Part shown: one piece after another, positions 36,528 to 47,857 of the stretch
How the letters are laid out: each line of letters starts with the position of its first letter
Position numbering within the stretch: position 1 is the first letter of the stretch
Source: Formicarius rufipectus
Taxonomy: Eukaryota; Chordata; Aves; Passeriformes; Formicariidae
Direction: 5' to 3'
Length of the DNA: 64,000 bases
Assembly: GCA_013399695.1 (NCBI GenBank)
Contig: VXAU01001764.1
Span: 336,562-400,561, forward strand
Translations under genes and position numbers: made by a program
The notes under the pieces: generated by a model
What the model was told of the DNA's origin: nothing
What the model saw: only the letters and a program-made list of their open reading frames with translations
Databases searched by the model: none

Positions 36528-37365
36528 GGGGGGGAAAGAAAGAACGAAAGGAAGGAGGGAAGGTAGGAGGGAAGGAAGGTAGGAGGGAGGGAAGGAAGGA
36601 AGGAAGAAAGGAAGGAAGGAAGGAAGAAAGGAAGGAAGGAAGGAAGAAAGGAAGGAAGGAAGGAAGAAAGGAAGGAAGGAAGGAAGAAAGGAAGGAAGGA
36701 AGGAAGAAAGGAAGGAAGGAAGGAAGAAAGGAAGGAAGGAAGGAAGAAAGGAAGGAAGGAAGGAAGAAAGGAAGGAAGGAAGGAAGAAAGGAAGGAAGGA
36801 AGGAAGAAAGGAAGGAAGGAAGGAAGAAAGGAAGGAAGGAAGGAAGAAAGGAAGGAAGGAAGGAAGAAAGGAAGGAAGGAAGGAAGAAAGGAAGGAAGGA
36901 AGGAAGAAAGGAAGGAAGGAAGGAAGAAAGGAAGGAAGGAAGGAAGAAAGGAAGGAAGGAAGGAAGAAAGGAAGGAAGGAAGGAAGAAAGGAAGGAAGGA
37001 AGGAAGAAAGGAAGGAAGGAAGGAAGAAAGGAAGGAAGGAAGGAAGAAAGGAAGGAAGGAAGGAAGAAAGGAAGGAAGGAAGGAAGAAAGGAAGGAAGGA
37101 AGGAAGAAAGGAAGGAAGGAAGGAAGAAAGGAAGGAAGGAAGGAAGAAAGGAAGGAAGGAAGGAAGAAAGGAAGGAAGGAAGGAAGAAAGGAAGGAAGGA
37201 AGGAAGAAAGGAAGGAAGGAAGGAAGAAAGGAAGGAAGGAAGGAAGAAAGGAAGGAAGGAAGGAAGAAAGGAAGGAAGGAAGGAAGAAAGGAAGGAAGGA
37301 AGGAAGAAAGGAAGGAAGGAAGGAAAGGAAGGAAGGAAAGAAGGAAGGAAAGGAAAGGAAAGAAG
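36528..37365 (+). repeat. GGAA/GAAA array with 20-bp higher-order period
   Basis: After a degenerate start, a 20-bp unit (GAAGGAAGGAAGGAAGAAAG) repeats about 36 times with almost no variation from about 36593 to 37325, then decays. The + strand is pure purine from 36581 to 37365 (785 nt). Long open frames through it (GRKE- or SFLP-like) are artefacts. Confidence 0.95.
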
Positions 37366-37491
37366 TCTGTGCCAAGTGCAAACAACAACTCCCACTGGGA
37401 CAATCTGCATCTGCTGCACTGGGACAAAGATCCCCACAACGCAGCAGTGCTGCCTTCAGCTCTCTCCTCACACCAGTTTCTATCTTTCCAG

Positions 37492-37563
37492 AGGTCTCCA
37501 GCACAACAGGATCCAGGAGATCAGAGCAGACACCTTTGTGCAGCTGATGGCCCTGCGCTCCAT
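37492..37563 (+). CDS. LGR6: LGR6 exon 13: one LRR, followed by a GC donor
   Basis: A 72-nt exon encoding GLQHNRIQEIRADTFVQ, then LMALRS, with AT starting an Ile codon finished by exon 14. GLQHNRI.EI.ADTF matches human LGR6. The acceptor is CTATCTTTCCAG. The donor is AT|GCAAGTA, a GC-AG type site with an otherwise good consensus. No GT nearby keeps both the 72-nt length and the frame. If the donor fails, the frame reads into the intron; skipping the exon loses exactly one LRR in frame. Confidence 0.94.
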
Positions 37564-40335
37564 GCAAGTATTGTCTGGCAGGGCACTGGCTGGAGAACTG
37601 CTGGGGGAAGGGGAGCTGTGAGCCCAGGCAGGCTGGGGGGAGTCCCAGCCCTGCTCCCTCTGGCTCTGCTGGGAGGTTTTGCTGTTGAGTCCCTCTTCTG
37701 CTCCCCCTTAGAAAAGAAAAGAGCACAAACCACCCTTCTGGCTTCCCCCGTGCCCTCAGACCCTGCTGCAGCTCCCCTCACTCCCTGCCCACACACACCA
37801 CAGCCCTAAGCTCACCCTGCAGCTCTGGCCCCACGTGGCAGACGTGCCCCCCAAATCCTTGTGCAGCCAGGACTCCTGCCAGGGGTCTGCCATGGGATTT
37901 CCCTCAGCCCCAGTCACCCCTTGCCATGCACAGGATGGTCCTGGGCTGGGCTCTGCTGGAACATCCATGCAGAGCATCCCCCAGGGTTTGGGGCTGCCCA
38001 GAGCAAAACTGTCTGGTACAAAGTGTGTCCTCCCAGAAGCAAAGCCCATGAAACCCACGCTGAGCCCCAGCTGCAGATGTGGCTGGGTGAGGAGGAGGAG
38101 GAGGAGGCAACGTGGGGAACAGGGAGCTGTGCGAGATGAGGACCACACCAGCTCATGGGCCTGGAGCACCAAGGGGTGACTTCCAGCAGAACAGCTCATG
38201 AGCAGGAGTGCCATCATCTCCAGGGTGAAAAAGCATTTTAGGGTGTCCTTCCTCTGCCCCCAGACACTTGGGGAAGGGCGTTTTTGGCCCTTGGCAGCTG
38301 GCACCAAGGGAGGCCTCCCAAAGAGCACAGCTCTGGTGCTGCAGAGCCTCCAAATGAGCTGAAAACAATCTCTGACAGCCCAGCACCTTCCAGCACCCCC
38401 AGCGAGCAGCAAGAACTCGCTGTGCTTTGGAAGCACGGCAGGAACAAGGAGGGCAGCAGGGGAACCAGGGCAGCTGGAGGACCCACATCCTTCTTCCTCC
38501 ATGAAACCCCACGGGAGCAACCCAAACCTGACCCTCCAGGACCCGCCCATCCCGCAGCGTCGCATCGGACAGAGCATCCCAAAAAGCAGGAGGGGAGCCT
38601 CCCCTGAGCATCCCCCACGGGTGAAACCACAGCCTGGGTGCTGGGATCCAGCTCCTGGGATCCCGTGGATGAGGCAGCCCAGCCGGGGAGGTCTTTATTT
38701 GATGTTCTGTTAGGAAGTGAACTCAATCACATAAAGGTTTTCCCCCTGGTGCAGCAACCTGAGGACCATTTAACAGCCCAGCATTCCTTGGATCCTGGGA
38801 GTGTCACAGACACCGTGTTTACAACCGCACGGGGTCACGTATGTGTCACGTGTGTCACTGCAGACATGCATGGAAACATGAGCATGCTGCTGCCAGCCCA
38901 CAGGCACACACAGAGCTGAGCATGCGAGCTTGGCCAGGAGCTTTGGGTGTGTTCTGCTCCCTGTGGGAAGGATTCATCTCACCCACCTTCACACACAGCT
39001 GAGTAGGTGTGCTGGTTTAGGGTTAACCCGGCAGGAGAAATGAATCCAACTCAGAATGGGATTGCAAGGCAGAAGAACAATAAAAGATCACAAAATACAC
39101 TGAGACAGAAGGGAAATCTGTTTGACCCACACAAACAGATGTGCAGCCCAGCCCAGGGGGGCACGAGCAGGATGGAGCTCACCAACCCCTGTGCTGAGCA
39201 CCACGTGGGTGTCCTGAGTTCAGAGTAAGGAGAAAGGAAGAAACCTGCTGGTGACAATGATGGTTGCAGTCTGGGGACAGTCCCAGTCCTGTTGAGGCTC
39301 TGCTCCTCCTCTGGATCTGACCAGAGATCCCAGTCCCAAAACCCCAACTTATCTCTGCTTGGGCTCAGATGGGAACGCCCAGTCCCTCCCCCAGGGTGGG
39401 GAGTTTCCCAAGGGGTGATTTACTCTGTGAGGTCAATCCTGGCATATTTTTGGCATCCCTGATGGCCCCTGAGCAGACATGACCCCTCAGGTGGGTGTGA
39501 AGGTGCTGGTGGCTCCTGGAGGGGAGTTCTCACCCCTGAGTCATAGGTGTGCAGACAGGAACACTTCCTTATCCCACACAAGTTCCCAAACACCCCCCTG
39601 TGCCCTGAGGGGTGGGGTGTGCCCTGGGCAGCTGCTGCCAATGGGCCATGGGGAGCAGTTCATGAGAACAATGACACAGAGGGTTTAGAATCCACACCCA
39701 CCCAGTGACAAACTGATGCTGGCTACTCTAACCAGGACATTATGTCCCCCCAGCCCCCTTCGAGCAGGAGAGATGAAGATACAGTCGGAGATTGCTCATG
39801 TAGTCAGTGTCAGAAGAAGAACTGCATCCTGATATGCTGCTTCCACTCCTTGACACCAGGAGGAGCAGAGCCCAGTAGCTCAGAGAGCTTATTGAGGAGA
39901 CTCAGTGAATCCAAACCACCTGCACATGGAAGGAGATATTCCAAAACTACCTTAGCTCACCTTCCACACACCCCTGGCCCTGTCTGTCCTTGCTACACCC
40001 AGCACTGTATCAGAGATGCTCTGGCAACTAAGTCATGACCTGTCTACTGCTCCGAGGTTTAGCATGTCAGCATAAAACCCCCAAATTTACAGAAATGAAC
40101 CCAGAAAGGAGCCTTTCCCATTGGTCTCAGCAGAGGAGCTCCTGCAAGGCAAACCCTTGTGCCCTCTCTTAGAAACCACCCATCCACAGACCCAACCACA
40201 CTCGTCTCCAGGGAGCTGCCATGGGACAGAACTTGGTCCCACCTTTGCTCCCATCCAGCCCCTTGGCCAGGCTGGTGTCAGCAGCTTCAGTGCCCTGCTC
40301 TGCTCCCTTCTTACTGGTGTGTCCTTGCCTTGCAG
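37564..40335 (+). other. LGR6: LGR6 intron 13 (GC-AG)
   Basis: A 2,772-bp intron beginning GCAAGT and ending TTGCAG. It contains an ERVL-type solo LTR (39008-39739) and a short GAG run near 38090-38108. Other sequence shows nothing recognisable. Confidence 0.85.
39008..39739 (+). mobile_element. ERVL-type solo LTR, copy B
   Basis: It starts TGTGCTGGTTTAGGGTTAACC and ends CTCTAACCAGGACA. It is closely related to 6038-6712 but carries about 55 extra bases (39500-39555, GGTGCTGGTGGCTCCTGGAG region). No target duplication could be defined (flanks gtagg and ttatg). Confidence 0.75.
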
Positions 40336-40407
40336 AGACCTGAGCTGGAATTACATCCAGTTTATCCACCCCGAGGCCTTTGTGACCCTGCACTCCCTCA
40401 CCAAGCT
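40336..40407 (+). CDS. LGR6: LGR6 exon 14: one LRR
   Basis: A 72-nt exon encoding DLSWNYIQFIHPEAFVT, then LHSLTKL. The leading A completes Ile (AT|A) from exon 13, which confirms the GC donor call by phase. The acceptor is TTGCCTTGCAG and the donor CT|GTAAGT. The DLSWN.I..IHPEAF core is conserved across LGR4-6. Confidence 0.97.
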
Positions 40408-41063
40408 GTAAGTCACAGGGATGTTCCTTTCTCAGGGGATGGGAGGTACCTGAGGACCTCAGACTGACCTCCTGGGCAAGCAGCACACCTGGGATTTAGG
40501 TGTTGAAAGGCTGGTGTGCTGAGGTGAATGTCTCAGCACTGATGTGGACAGACCAAATCCCACATCTCATCAACCCTGAAGGGATGACAAAGTGCAGGAG
40601 GGGCCACCCTTGGGCTGCTGTCACCTTGAACACTTCAACCTCCCTTTCCTGATGCTTTCACACCTGCCTCAGATGCCTTCACAGAAGATCAGTGTGATGG
40701 ATTGTTTCAGCAGGAGTCACTGCAGAGCCCCTGTGCTGGCTCTGGAGGGTCTCCAGCCCTCATGGGTATTCAGTGCTGGGAGCTGCAGTCACCCCTGAGC
40801 TGTTGGGGAGGACCTGTGTGGGGCAGGTGGGGGACAGGGAGGGGGATCCCACGCAGAGCTTTCAGCACAGGCACTGATCCCACTCCCCCACGTCCCCAGG
40901 GATTGCAGTCTCAGTCTGTTTGTCTCCAGAGGCTTCTGGCCCCCAGGCAGCTCCCAGCCCCACTTCAGCACCACCCTGAAGGAGCACTCAAGGCTGGCAG
41001 CATGTCCCTTCAGCCCCTGCTTGGCTGAGCCCTCACCATGACCCCCCTCTCTGCTTTCACCAG
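40408..41063 (+). other. LGR6: LGR6 intron 14
   Basis: A 656-bp GTAAGT-ACCAG intron, the shortest here. No repeats seen. Confidence 0.88.
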
Positions 41064-41189
41064 GGACTTGACTGACAACCAGCTGGTCACGCTGCCCCTG
41101 GATGGCTTGGCTGGACTGACCCACCTGAAGCTCCAAGGCAACCCAGCTCTCTCTGAGCCCTTCACCAAGGAGAGCTTCCCCAAAATGAG
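41064..41189 (+). CDS. LGR6: LGR6 exon 15: last LRRs
   Basis: A 126-nt exon encoding DLTDNQLVTLPLDGLAG, LTHLKLQGNPALSEPF and TKESFPKMR. It covers the final LRR and the start of the C-terminal LRR cap. It ends after AG of an Arg codon, which exon 16 completes. The donor AG|GTACTG is weaker than the others. The acceptor is TTTCACCAG. Human LGR6 has DLTDNQLTTLPLAGLGG. Confidence 0.97.
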
Positions 41190-42029
41190 GTACTGGGGGT
41201 GTTGGCTCTTTCACTTCTGGTGCTCAGCACAGCCTGAAGCATTCAGCCTCCTGCTCTCCTTGCCCTCCTGCTTTCTCCACCCTTCCAGGCCAATGGGCAG
41301 AGGAAGATTCATCTGCTGCTAATGAATCTCATCTTTTAACATCTTCCACGGGGCAGCAGGACTGTGCTCCCAGTCCACCACCCCCACCCCAACCACACAC
41401 TCAAGTGGAAAGCGTGGAGAGGGCCCAGCTCAGGGCTCCTCTCCATGGAAAACATTCCCAGAAGCAGTCCTGGCTAATGACATCCAGGTTTCCTTCTGTA
41501 AACTCTGGTTGTGTGGCCGTGTCTTGTCTGCTGTGGATTAATGAGGAGCCTGGAGGGGTCAGGCTGAGCCAGAGGAGGCTGCAAAGGGCTGGGAGGGCAG
41601 AGCTGCTCTGCAGGCTCAGACTCTGCTGAGCCTCCCTTACAGGTGGGGCTCAGCCCCACCTGCCCTCAGGCTGAGCTGTCCATGCTCAGAGAACACAAAT
41701 TCCCCTCGGGTGAAGTCATCTGCTCCTTGGGTCTCCCAGGGAGTTCCCTTGGAGCCAGGAATGCAGGAGGTGATGCTCCCACTCATCCAGCACTGGTTCC
41801 CAAGGGTGGGGCTCCTCCAGTTTACACAGCCAGTGTCGGGGTCACAGTGACATTGGGCTCAACAGGAGAAGTGTGGAGCTCTCCCTTCAGTCTGCCCAGC
41901 AGTGGGGCCTGCAGGGCTTTCTCTTCTGACTTTTTTGACCCATCACAGCTGGGATCTACTGTGTGTGAGTGGTTTCCAAATGGCAGAGGATTCCAGAAGC
42001 TTTTGGAGGGTTTTCTACACCCAAGCTCG

Positions 42030-42347
42030 TAGAATTACAGAATGATTTGGGTTGGAAGAAAACATTAAAGCTCATCTCATCCCAGCCCCCTTGCCACGGG
42101 CAGGGACACCTTCCACCAGCCCAGGTTGCTCCAAACTCTGTCCAGCCTGGCCTTGGACACTCCCAGGGATGGGGCAGCCACAGCTTCTCTGCCCAACCTG
42201 TGCCAGGGCCTGACCACCCTGAGAGGGAAGAATTTCTTCCCATTATCCCACCTGACCCTGCCCTCTGTTAGTGTGAAGCCATTCCCCCTTGGCTTGTTAC
42301 TCCAGGCCCTTGTCCAGGGTCTCTCTCCAACTCTCTTCACCAAACCA
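42030..42347 (-). mobile_element. CR1 LINE 3' fragment
   Basis: The + strand reads TAGAATTACAGAATGATTTG, CCACGGGCAGGGACACC, CTGGCCTTGGACACTCCCAG, then GGGAAGAATTTCTTCCC, the antisense of the CR1 3' end. It ends where a second CR1 3' end begins. Confidence 0.88.
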
Positions 42348-43165
42348 CAGAATGAGAGGGATCATTAAGGTTGGAAAAGACCTCTGACATCATCAAACAC
42401 ACCCATTGACCCAACACCACCCTGGCAGTTAGACCAGAGCACTGAGTGCCACGTCCAGTCATTTCCCAAACACCTCCAGGGATGGGGACTCCACCACCTC
42501 CATGAGCAGACCACTCCAACACCTGACAACCACTTCCATGAAGGAATTCCTCCTGACGTCCAACATGAATCTCCCCTGCTGTAGCTTGAGGCCTTGTCGT
42601 CTCATCCTGTCCCTTGTTGACTGGGAGAAGAAAGCAAGCCCCACCTTGCTACAACCTTCAGTTGCAGGAGAGGAGAAGGTCCCCACTGATGGGCCACCCC
42701 TTGAGCCTCCTTTCTCCAGGCGGAGCCCCCTCAGCCACTCCTCATATGACCTACTCTCCACACCCTTCCCCAGCTCTGCTGCCCTTTTCTGAAGTCTCTC
42801 CAGCACCCCAATGTCTTCCCTGAAGCGAGGGGTCCTTCAGCTGCACACAGGGCTTGAGGTGCAGCCTCACAGGTGCCTTTAAGCACTGGAAGGAGCTCTA
42901 AGATCTTCCTAGAGCCTTCTCTTCTCCAGACTGAACACCCCCAGCTCTCCCATCCTGTCCTCAGAGCAGAGGGGCTCCAGCCCTTGGACCATCTCTGTGC
43001 CTCCTCCAGACCTGCTCCACCAGGCAGTCCCTCTTGCAGGGTGGGTGAAGTTCAGGTGCTTCTCCTCCAAACCAGTCCCTCTGGCAGCTGTGGAGCTGCT
43101 TTGGATTTGTACCAGAGAAACTGAGCCTGCAGCAGAGCCTCATTCAACCATGCCAGGAGAGGGAC
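42348..43165 (-). mobile_element. second CR1 LINE 3' segment, about 0.8 kb
   Basis: It starts CACAGAATGAGAGGGATCATT, followed by the CR1 subfamily text CATCAAACACACCCATTGAC, CACCTCCAGGGATGGGGAC and CTTCTCTTCCAGACTGAACA-like sequence near 42920. Directly abutting the previous CR1, it is either a nested or an end-to-end insertion of another subfamily. It is the longest CR1 piece in the window. Confidence 0.8.
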
Positions 43166-44564
43166 CCATTAACATTCCCTAAGTTTTGGGGTACTGCCAT
43201 TAAGGAGTTTTATTCTTGGGGCTCATGTCTGGAGGGATCATCTGAGAGCAATTGCTGCCCTCCCTGGGAGGGTCTGCCCCTCCCTCCCACCTTCAATAAT
43301 AGGATCTAATTTGGAGCTTATAACAGGAAACAAGTTTGTATACAGAGTTTCCACAGCCTCACAGGGCCGGGGCAGAAATGTTTGGGAACATAAAACAAAA
43401 GCATATTTTTAGAATATAGAGTTTCACCATATTTACTGATCTTGTCAGAAGACCTTAATTGTCTGGAAAAGCTGAGGTTCCTTTGCCTTCATCAGTCTCC
43501 CTGACTCCCAGCAAAGCCAAAAATGCAGCTGCTGACAGACAGCCTGGTATTGTGTCCAGATGATGCTCAGCTGCTGCTGAATTAACCTTGTAATCCATGC
43601 TATAATTAGCAACTAACAATTGGACTTTCAAGTCGAAATCAGACATATTTAAATAACTGGCTCTACTTCAGGGACCTGAGAATTCCCTGCCTGAGCTGGC
43701 AGGAGGGAGCCACTGCCCTGGAACTGGAGGTTGAAGGTGCTTTTCTGACCCTCAACAACAAGCAAAGGGAAGTTTGCTCTTAGGAAGCTTCTCCCCCCCC
43801 AAGGAAGGAATGGATGCCCAGCACACCGTGGCCTTGGGGTGAACACTGAAGTCTGTACATATTGGAGAGGGCACGGGAAAGAGGGGCTGGTTTAGTCTGG
43901 GGGAAAGGGCAGGAGGGTTTTTAGGAATGTCCCGGTTTAGGAATGGTATTCTTCAATTTAGCCCCCCTGCTGAAATCAGGGCTTGCTCCCCTCCTCCCTC
44001 CGACTGGAGGCACAAAAGGCAAAGAATCACAGTTTGAGGTAAGAACCATTTACTGGGAAAAGCAGCAAGGTTAGAAAATGAACTGTGACAGCAATAATAT
44101 TAATAGCAGAAGAAAACAATTTACACAGAAAGGTCCTGACAATAAACAAGGTGGAACCTCCCACCACACTTTCTCCACTTCTCCTTGGACGAGAGGGATG
44201 TGAAACCTTCCCCCATCCTTCCCAGCAAAGCCTTGAGATGACACAGAATAACCTGCAGGTCCTGGCAATGGCCCCTCCTGGCTGCTGGTTCTGGCCTGGT
44301 TCTTGGCAAGGAATTATCCAGGAGCTTTAGAGCTGTTTCCAAACCTGGTGTTTGACAACATTCCCTTCACCAACAGTGTCTTAAGCACCAAAAGTGGGAC
44401 AGTGCACAGACACCTGTGGGTCCACAGTCTGTCCTGCATGGGTTCAAAGTCTCTCTCCAGTGTAAAGACCACCAGACAGGCCAGTTTTTGCCACATGTTG
44501 AGCAAAGCAAATCCTTGGGGAGTGGAGGGGACACCGCCTGAAGTTCTGCTCTCCCCCTGTGCAG

Positions 44565-44725
44565 GGTCCTGGAGGTCCCCTACGCCTACCAGTGCTGTGC
44601 CTACGGGAGCTGCAGCAGCCTCTTCAAGGTGTCCAGCCAATGGGAGGCAGAAGACATGAGTCCTGAGGAGGAGGATCCCCACAAAAGGACTCTGGAATTG
44701 TTCCCAGGTCATGCTGATAATCACT
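44565..44725 (+). CDS. LGR6: LGR6 exon 16: cysteine-rich C-terminal cap and hinge
   Basis: A 161-nt exon encoding VLEVPYAYQCCAYGSCS, then SLFKVSSQWEAEDMSPE and an acidic linker to GHADNH. The CC..G.C pattern is the disulfide-bonded cap that closes the LRR solenoid in LGRs. The exon starts by completing Arg (AG|G) and ends after the T of a Tyr codon. The acceptor is CTGTGCAG and the donor CT|GTGAGT. The linker after WEAED differs from the human one, as expected for this loop. Confidence 0.96.
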
Positions 44726-45754
44726 GTGAGTAAACTGGGCTGAATGGGGATCAGTCCACGGGCAGGACACGGAGTGACTCCAGGAAAGGCAGGTTGAGCC
44801 TCCTCCAGTGCAGGTGGCCAGAAGCTGGTGACCCTGCATGGGAGAAAGAGATGATCTGGCACACCCAAACCCTCACAATGTAGCTGAAGGACCTCCACAG
44901 CATGGACAGGTTTGCCAATTCAGCCTTGCTGGCTGTGGAGGGAGACTGCCCAAGGCACTGGAAGGTGGCCGAGGTTACCTGGACAACTTGTGGGCTTGGC
45001 CATCCGACTTCTGGGCAGTGTGAAGCCTTTGGCAGGACACCAGTCTTTCCTGCTACAGCATCCTGGGGAAGGGCCTCAGGATTAATCTGAATAATAGAAT
45101 GAACTGAATAGAATGAACTCAAAGACCTGAAAGTTGCAGCTGGCTGGGGGCAGAGGGACCTGGGCATGTGCTGCTTTGGGGCACATTCCCTGATGCTCAG
45201 CAAAGGTCAGGCTTAGGTTTGAGAACAGCCACTCTGGGAGAACACAAGGAGCTCAGCAGAGGGGCTGGCTGAGGCAGGGCAGAAGGGGCTCCCTCCACAG
45301 CTCAGCAGCACGTTTCTGCCCAAGAGTCAGTTTATTCTGTGCTCCAAAGCTCAGTTCTGCACAGAGCTCCAAGAAGGCAGTTCCTGGAGGCCAGCAGAGC
45401 ACAGCCAAGGCACACCTGCACCCCCAGCCCCACAGCACAGCAGCAGCTCCAGCACAAAGCTGGTGGGATCCCTCTGCAAAGGAACCTCAGAATCATGTGA
45501 GGAAAAGCATGACCCCCTCTGCTTCCTCTGTAACTGCTGGAGAGGGAAAACAGCATTTCAGGACACAGCTTGGATGCTGCATTTGTTTATGGGTTTGTTT
45601 AAATACAGTAGCTACAGTGCCCTTGCAAAGTTCCGGGGGGCTGAGTCAGGGGAGCCCCTCCCTGACCTGCTCCCAGAGCACTGAGCACCCAACCAGGAGC
45701 TCTGCAGGCTCCTCTCAACCCTGGGCAAGCAGAGCTGCATCTGGAGACAGACAC

Positions 45755-46406
45755 TGACGGTGTCCCCCCAGACCTCCAGGCCCCCCACCTTTGCCAGAGG
45801 GAAAGGAAAAGGAGAAAAGGCAAAAAAAAACCAGCTGAGAGATAATGGCAAAGCAAACTGAGTGGCTAAATACTTAAATTTATTACTAACAAGATAAGCA
45901 CTAAAAATTAAGAAATAAATCAGTCTCAAAAACACCTTTCCCCTCCCACTCCTCCCTTTTCCCAGCAGTCCCAGGGAGCAGGGAATGGGGGTTTGCAGTT
46001 GTTGGTGCTGCCATTGCTCTTGTCCTGGGGGTCACCCCATGGGCTGCAGGGGGGTCTGTGCCCCCCGAGGGATCTCCAGGGGCTGCAGGGGGGGCACAGC
46101 TTTGAGTCCTCCCCCCTGCTCCTGTGGGGTCCCTCCTTCTCCTGCTCCTGCTCCCACCTTGGTCTCTGTGTTGTTATCCCATGGCTGGAATTTCCAACTG
46201 CCCCACACTCCTAAATTCTTCACTCTGTTATCCCAGAGCTGTGACTGTGATTCTTAATTGGCTCAACTCTGGCCACCAGCAGGAGGTCCCTCCTGGCCCT
46301 GGCTGTCCTTGGCTCCACAGGACAGGGGGAGCTTCTGGCAGCTTCTGACAGAGACCATCCTGGAAGCCCCCCCTTCTGCTAAAATCCAGCCACAGAAACC
46401 CCTGAC
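45755..46406. mobile_element. solo LTR, short form (family copy 3)
   Basis: Same family as 28022-28696, with matching GGGAAAGGAAAAGGAGAAAA, TTTATTACTAACAAGAT and CCACCAGCAGGAGGTCCCTC segments. The 5' end is eroded (TGACGGTGTCCCCCCAG in place of TGTGGTGGTT) and the 3' end reads CCCCTGACCC, so no target duplication can be given. Confidence 0.68.
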
Positions 46407-47857
46407 CCAGAGATGTTGGACTCTGTTCCAGGCAGGATGACTGAGGCTCTTTAGGACACTGTGCTCTGCTCCTGCCCTGGCCCTTCACAGATGAAGAATA
46501 AGCTTTAGACATGTAAAAAGTCCAGCCAGAGGGTGGCAAGTGTGATTCCTCCTGGCCTGCTGTGGCTCTGGGAAGCGTGGGAGACTCGGTGGTGACACTC
46601 GGCAGGCAGTGCAGGGGAGCCACGTGGTGTGGTCATCGCTGCAGGACTTTCTCCTCAGCTGGGTCAGGTTTTCCATCATCAAGGCAGCCCACGCTGTGAC
46701 AGTCCTGCTGCAGAACTGGGGGGGTCTGCCCAGCAAATTACAGCCTCTGGGGGAAGATCTGGGTTGGGAGCAGAGCCCACAGTGCAGATCACAGACCTGC
46801 TCTTGCTGGGTACCAAAGTCTTTGATGTCCCACAAGATGCTTTCTCCTTGCCCTGTCAGCAGACCAAAACCACCACGGGCTCCCAGCCCTCCAAGGCAGT
46901 CCCAGCCTCATGGACTGTGTTCAGGAGCTATTGGGACCCGAGGGGAATGCTGACTGTTCTCAGATGTGCCAGATGAGACTATTAGCAGCTTGTAAAGGCT
47001 CCCACTTTCAGATGTTAAAGCTCTGGATTTGTCTTTGCGCACAGGTGCAAATGGGACAAGCACAGAAACATCCTTCTTATGACGTGCAGCTTTTGTTCTC
47101 CTCCCCATTCAGCAGCGGGGGCTGCTCTTGGTGCTGAGGGGCTTGTGTTGTTGCTGGTTTACTTAATGAATCATTTCTTTATTTCTGTTTCCGGTGCTTC
47201 GTTTCTAATGGCCACTGGTGGCATTTAACTGCGTTATATGAACCTTGTAACACTTCCTCATTAAAGAGGAGAAAAGCTCCCAAACATTCCTTTCATGCAA
47301 GAGGGAAAGTGGTCTAGTTAAGAGCAAATAACCGGTGGCTCTGCCCCAGCACTGTCCAGCCAGGCTCGTCAGGGTGCTCTGGGAGGACAGAGAGGCACAG
47401 GGAATCCTTCCAGACAGCTCAATGCTCTCAGCCTTGTCAGGGCTTCCAGCCCTTCCAAACAAGTCCACAGGACATCACAGCTGGGTGGTGGAGGGAAGCT
47501 TGTCCCAGGCAGCTGTTGAGGGACAAGGAGCAGATCCTCTGTGGCACAGCCCTGCTCCACCAGCCAGGCTCCTGCAGCCTGTCCTGCTCCCACACCCAGC
47601 ACTGCACCCTCAGCCAAGCCCAGCACCCAAGGGACCATCTGACTCCAGCCACAGAGCAGGGACATCTCAGCTCTTCCCCATCCTCCCAAGTCCCTGGATG
47701 GCTGGAAACCCACCAGGAACCACCAGGTGTGTCCATTCTCATCTGACTAATGGCCACCTGAGGCCCAAAGTGGTGTGCTCAGTGCATGTCTCATCACTCT
47801 GTCACCTTGTTACTACAGATATTTAAGGTCCTGTTTCCAATATTTTTGGTGCTCAGG

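Larger units (their letters stand above)
36065..37491 (+). other. LGR6: LGR6 intron 12, with assembly gap and purine tract
   Basis: At least 1,427 bp, GTGAGT to TTCCAG. It includes 67 unknown bases (36450-36516) and a long purine-only array up to 37365, so the true length is uncertain. The acceptor region (37366-37491) is normal unique sequence. Confidence 0.85.
41190..44564 (+). other. LGR6: LGR6 intron 15
   Basis: A 3,375-bp GTACTG-GTGCAG intron. Two adjacent minus-strand CR1 3' segments occupy 42030-43165. An AT-rich stretch near 43540-43660 has ATAATTAGC and AACAATTGG. Nothing else was recognised. Confidence 0.85.

Noticed and set aside
37564..37621. Extension of exon 13 to a downstream GT or to the stop at 37619-37621
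   Set aside because: The 72-nt module length and exon 14 phase fit only the GC donor at 37564. The extension matches nothing in LGR6.
36346..37726. Long open frames through the purine array (over 350-450 codons on either strand)
   Set aside because: They consist of GRKE or SFLP repeats from the microsatellite plus unknown residues from the gap. Only the LGR6 exon 13 portion on + is real.
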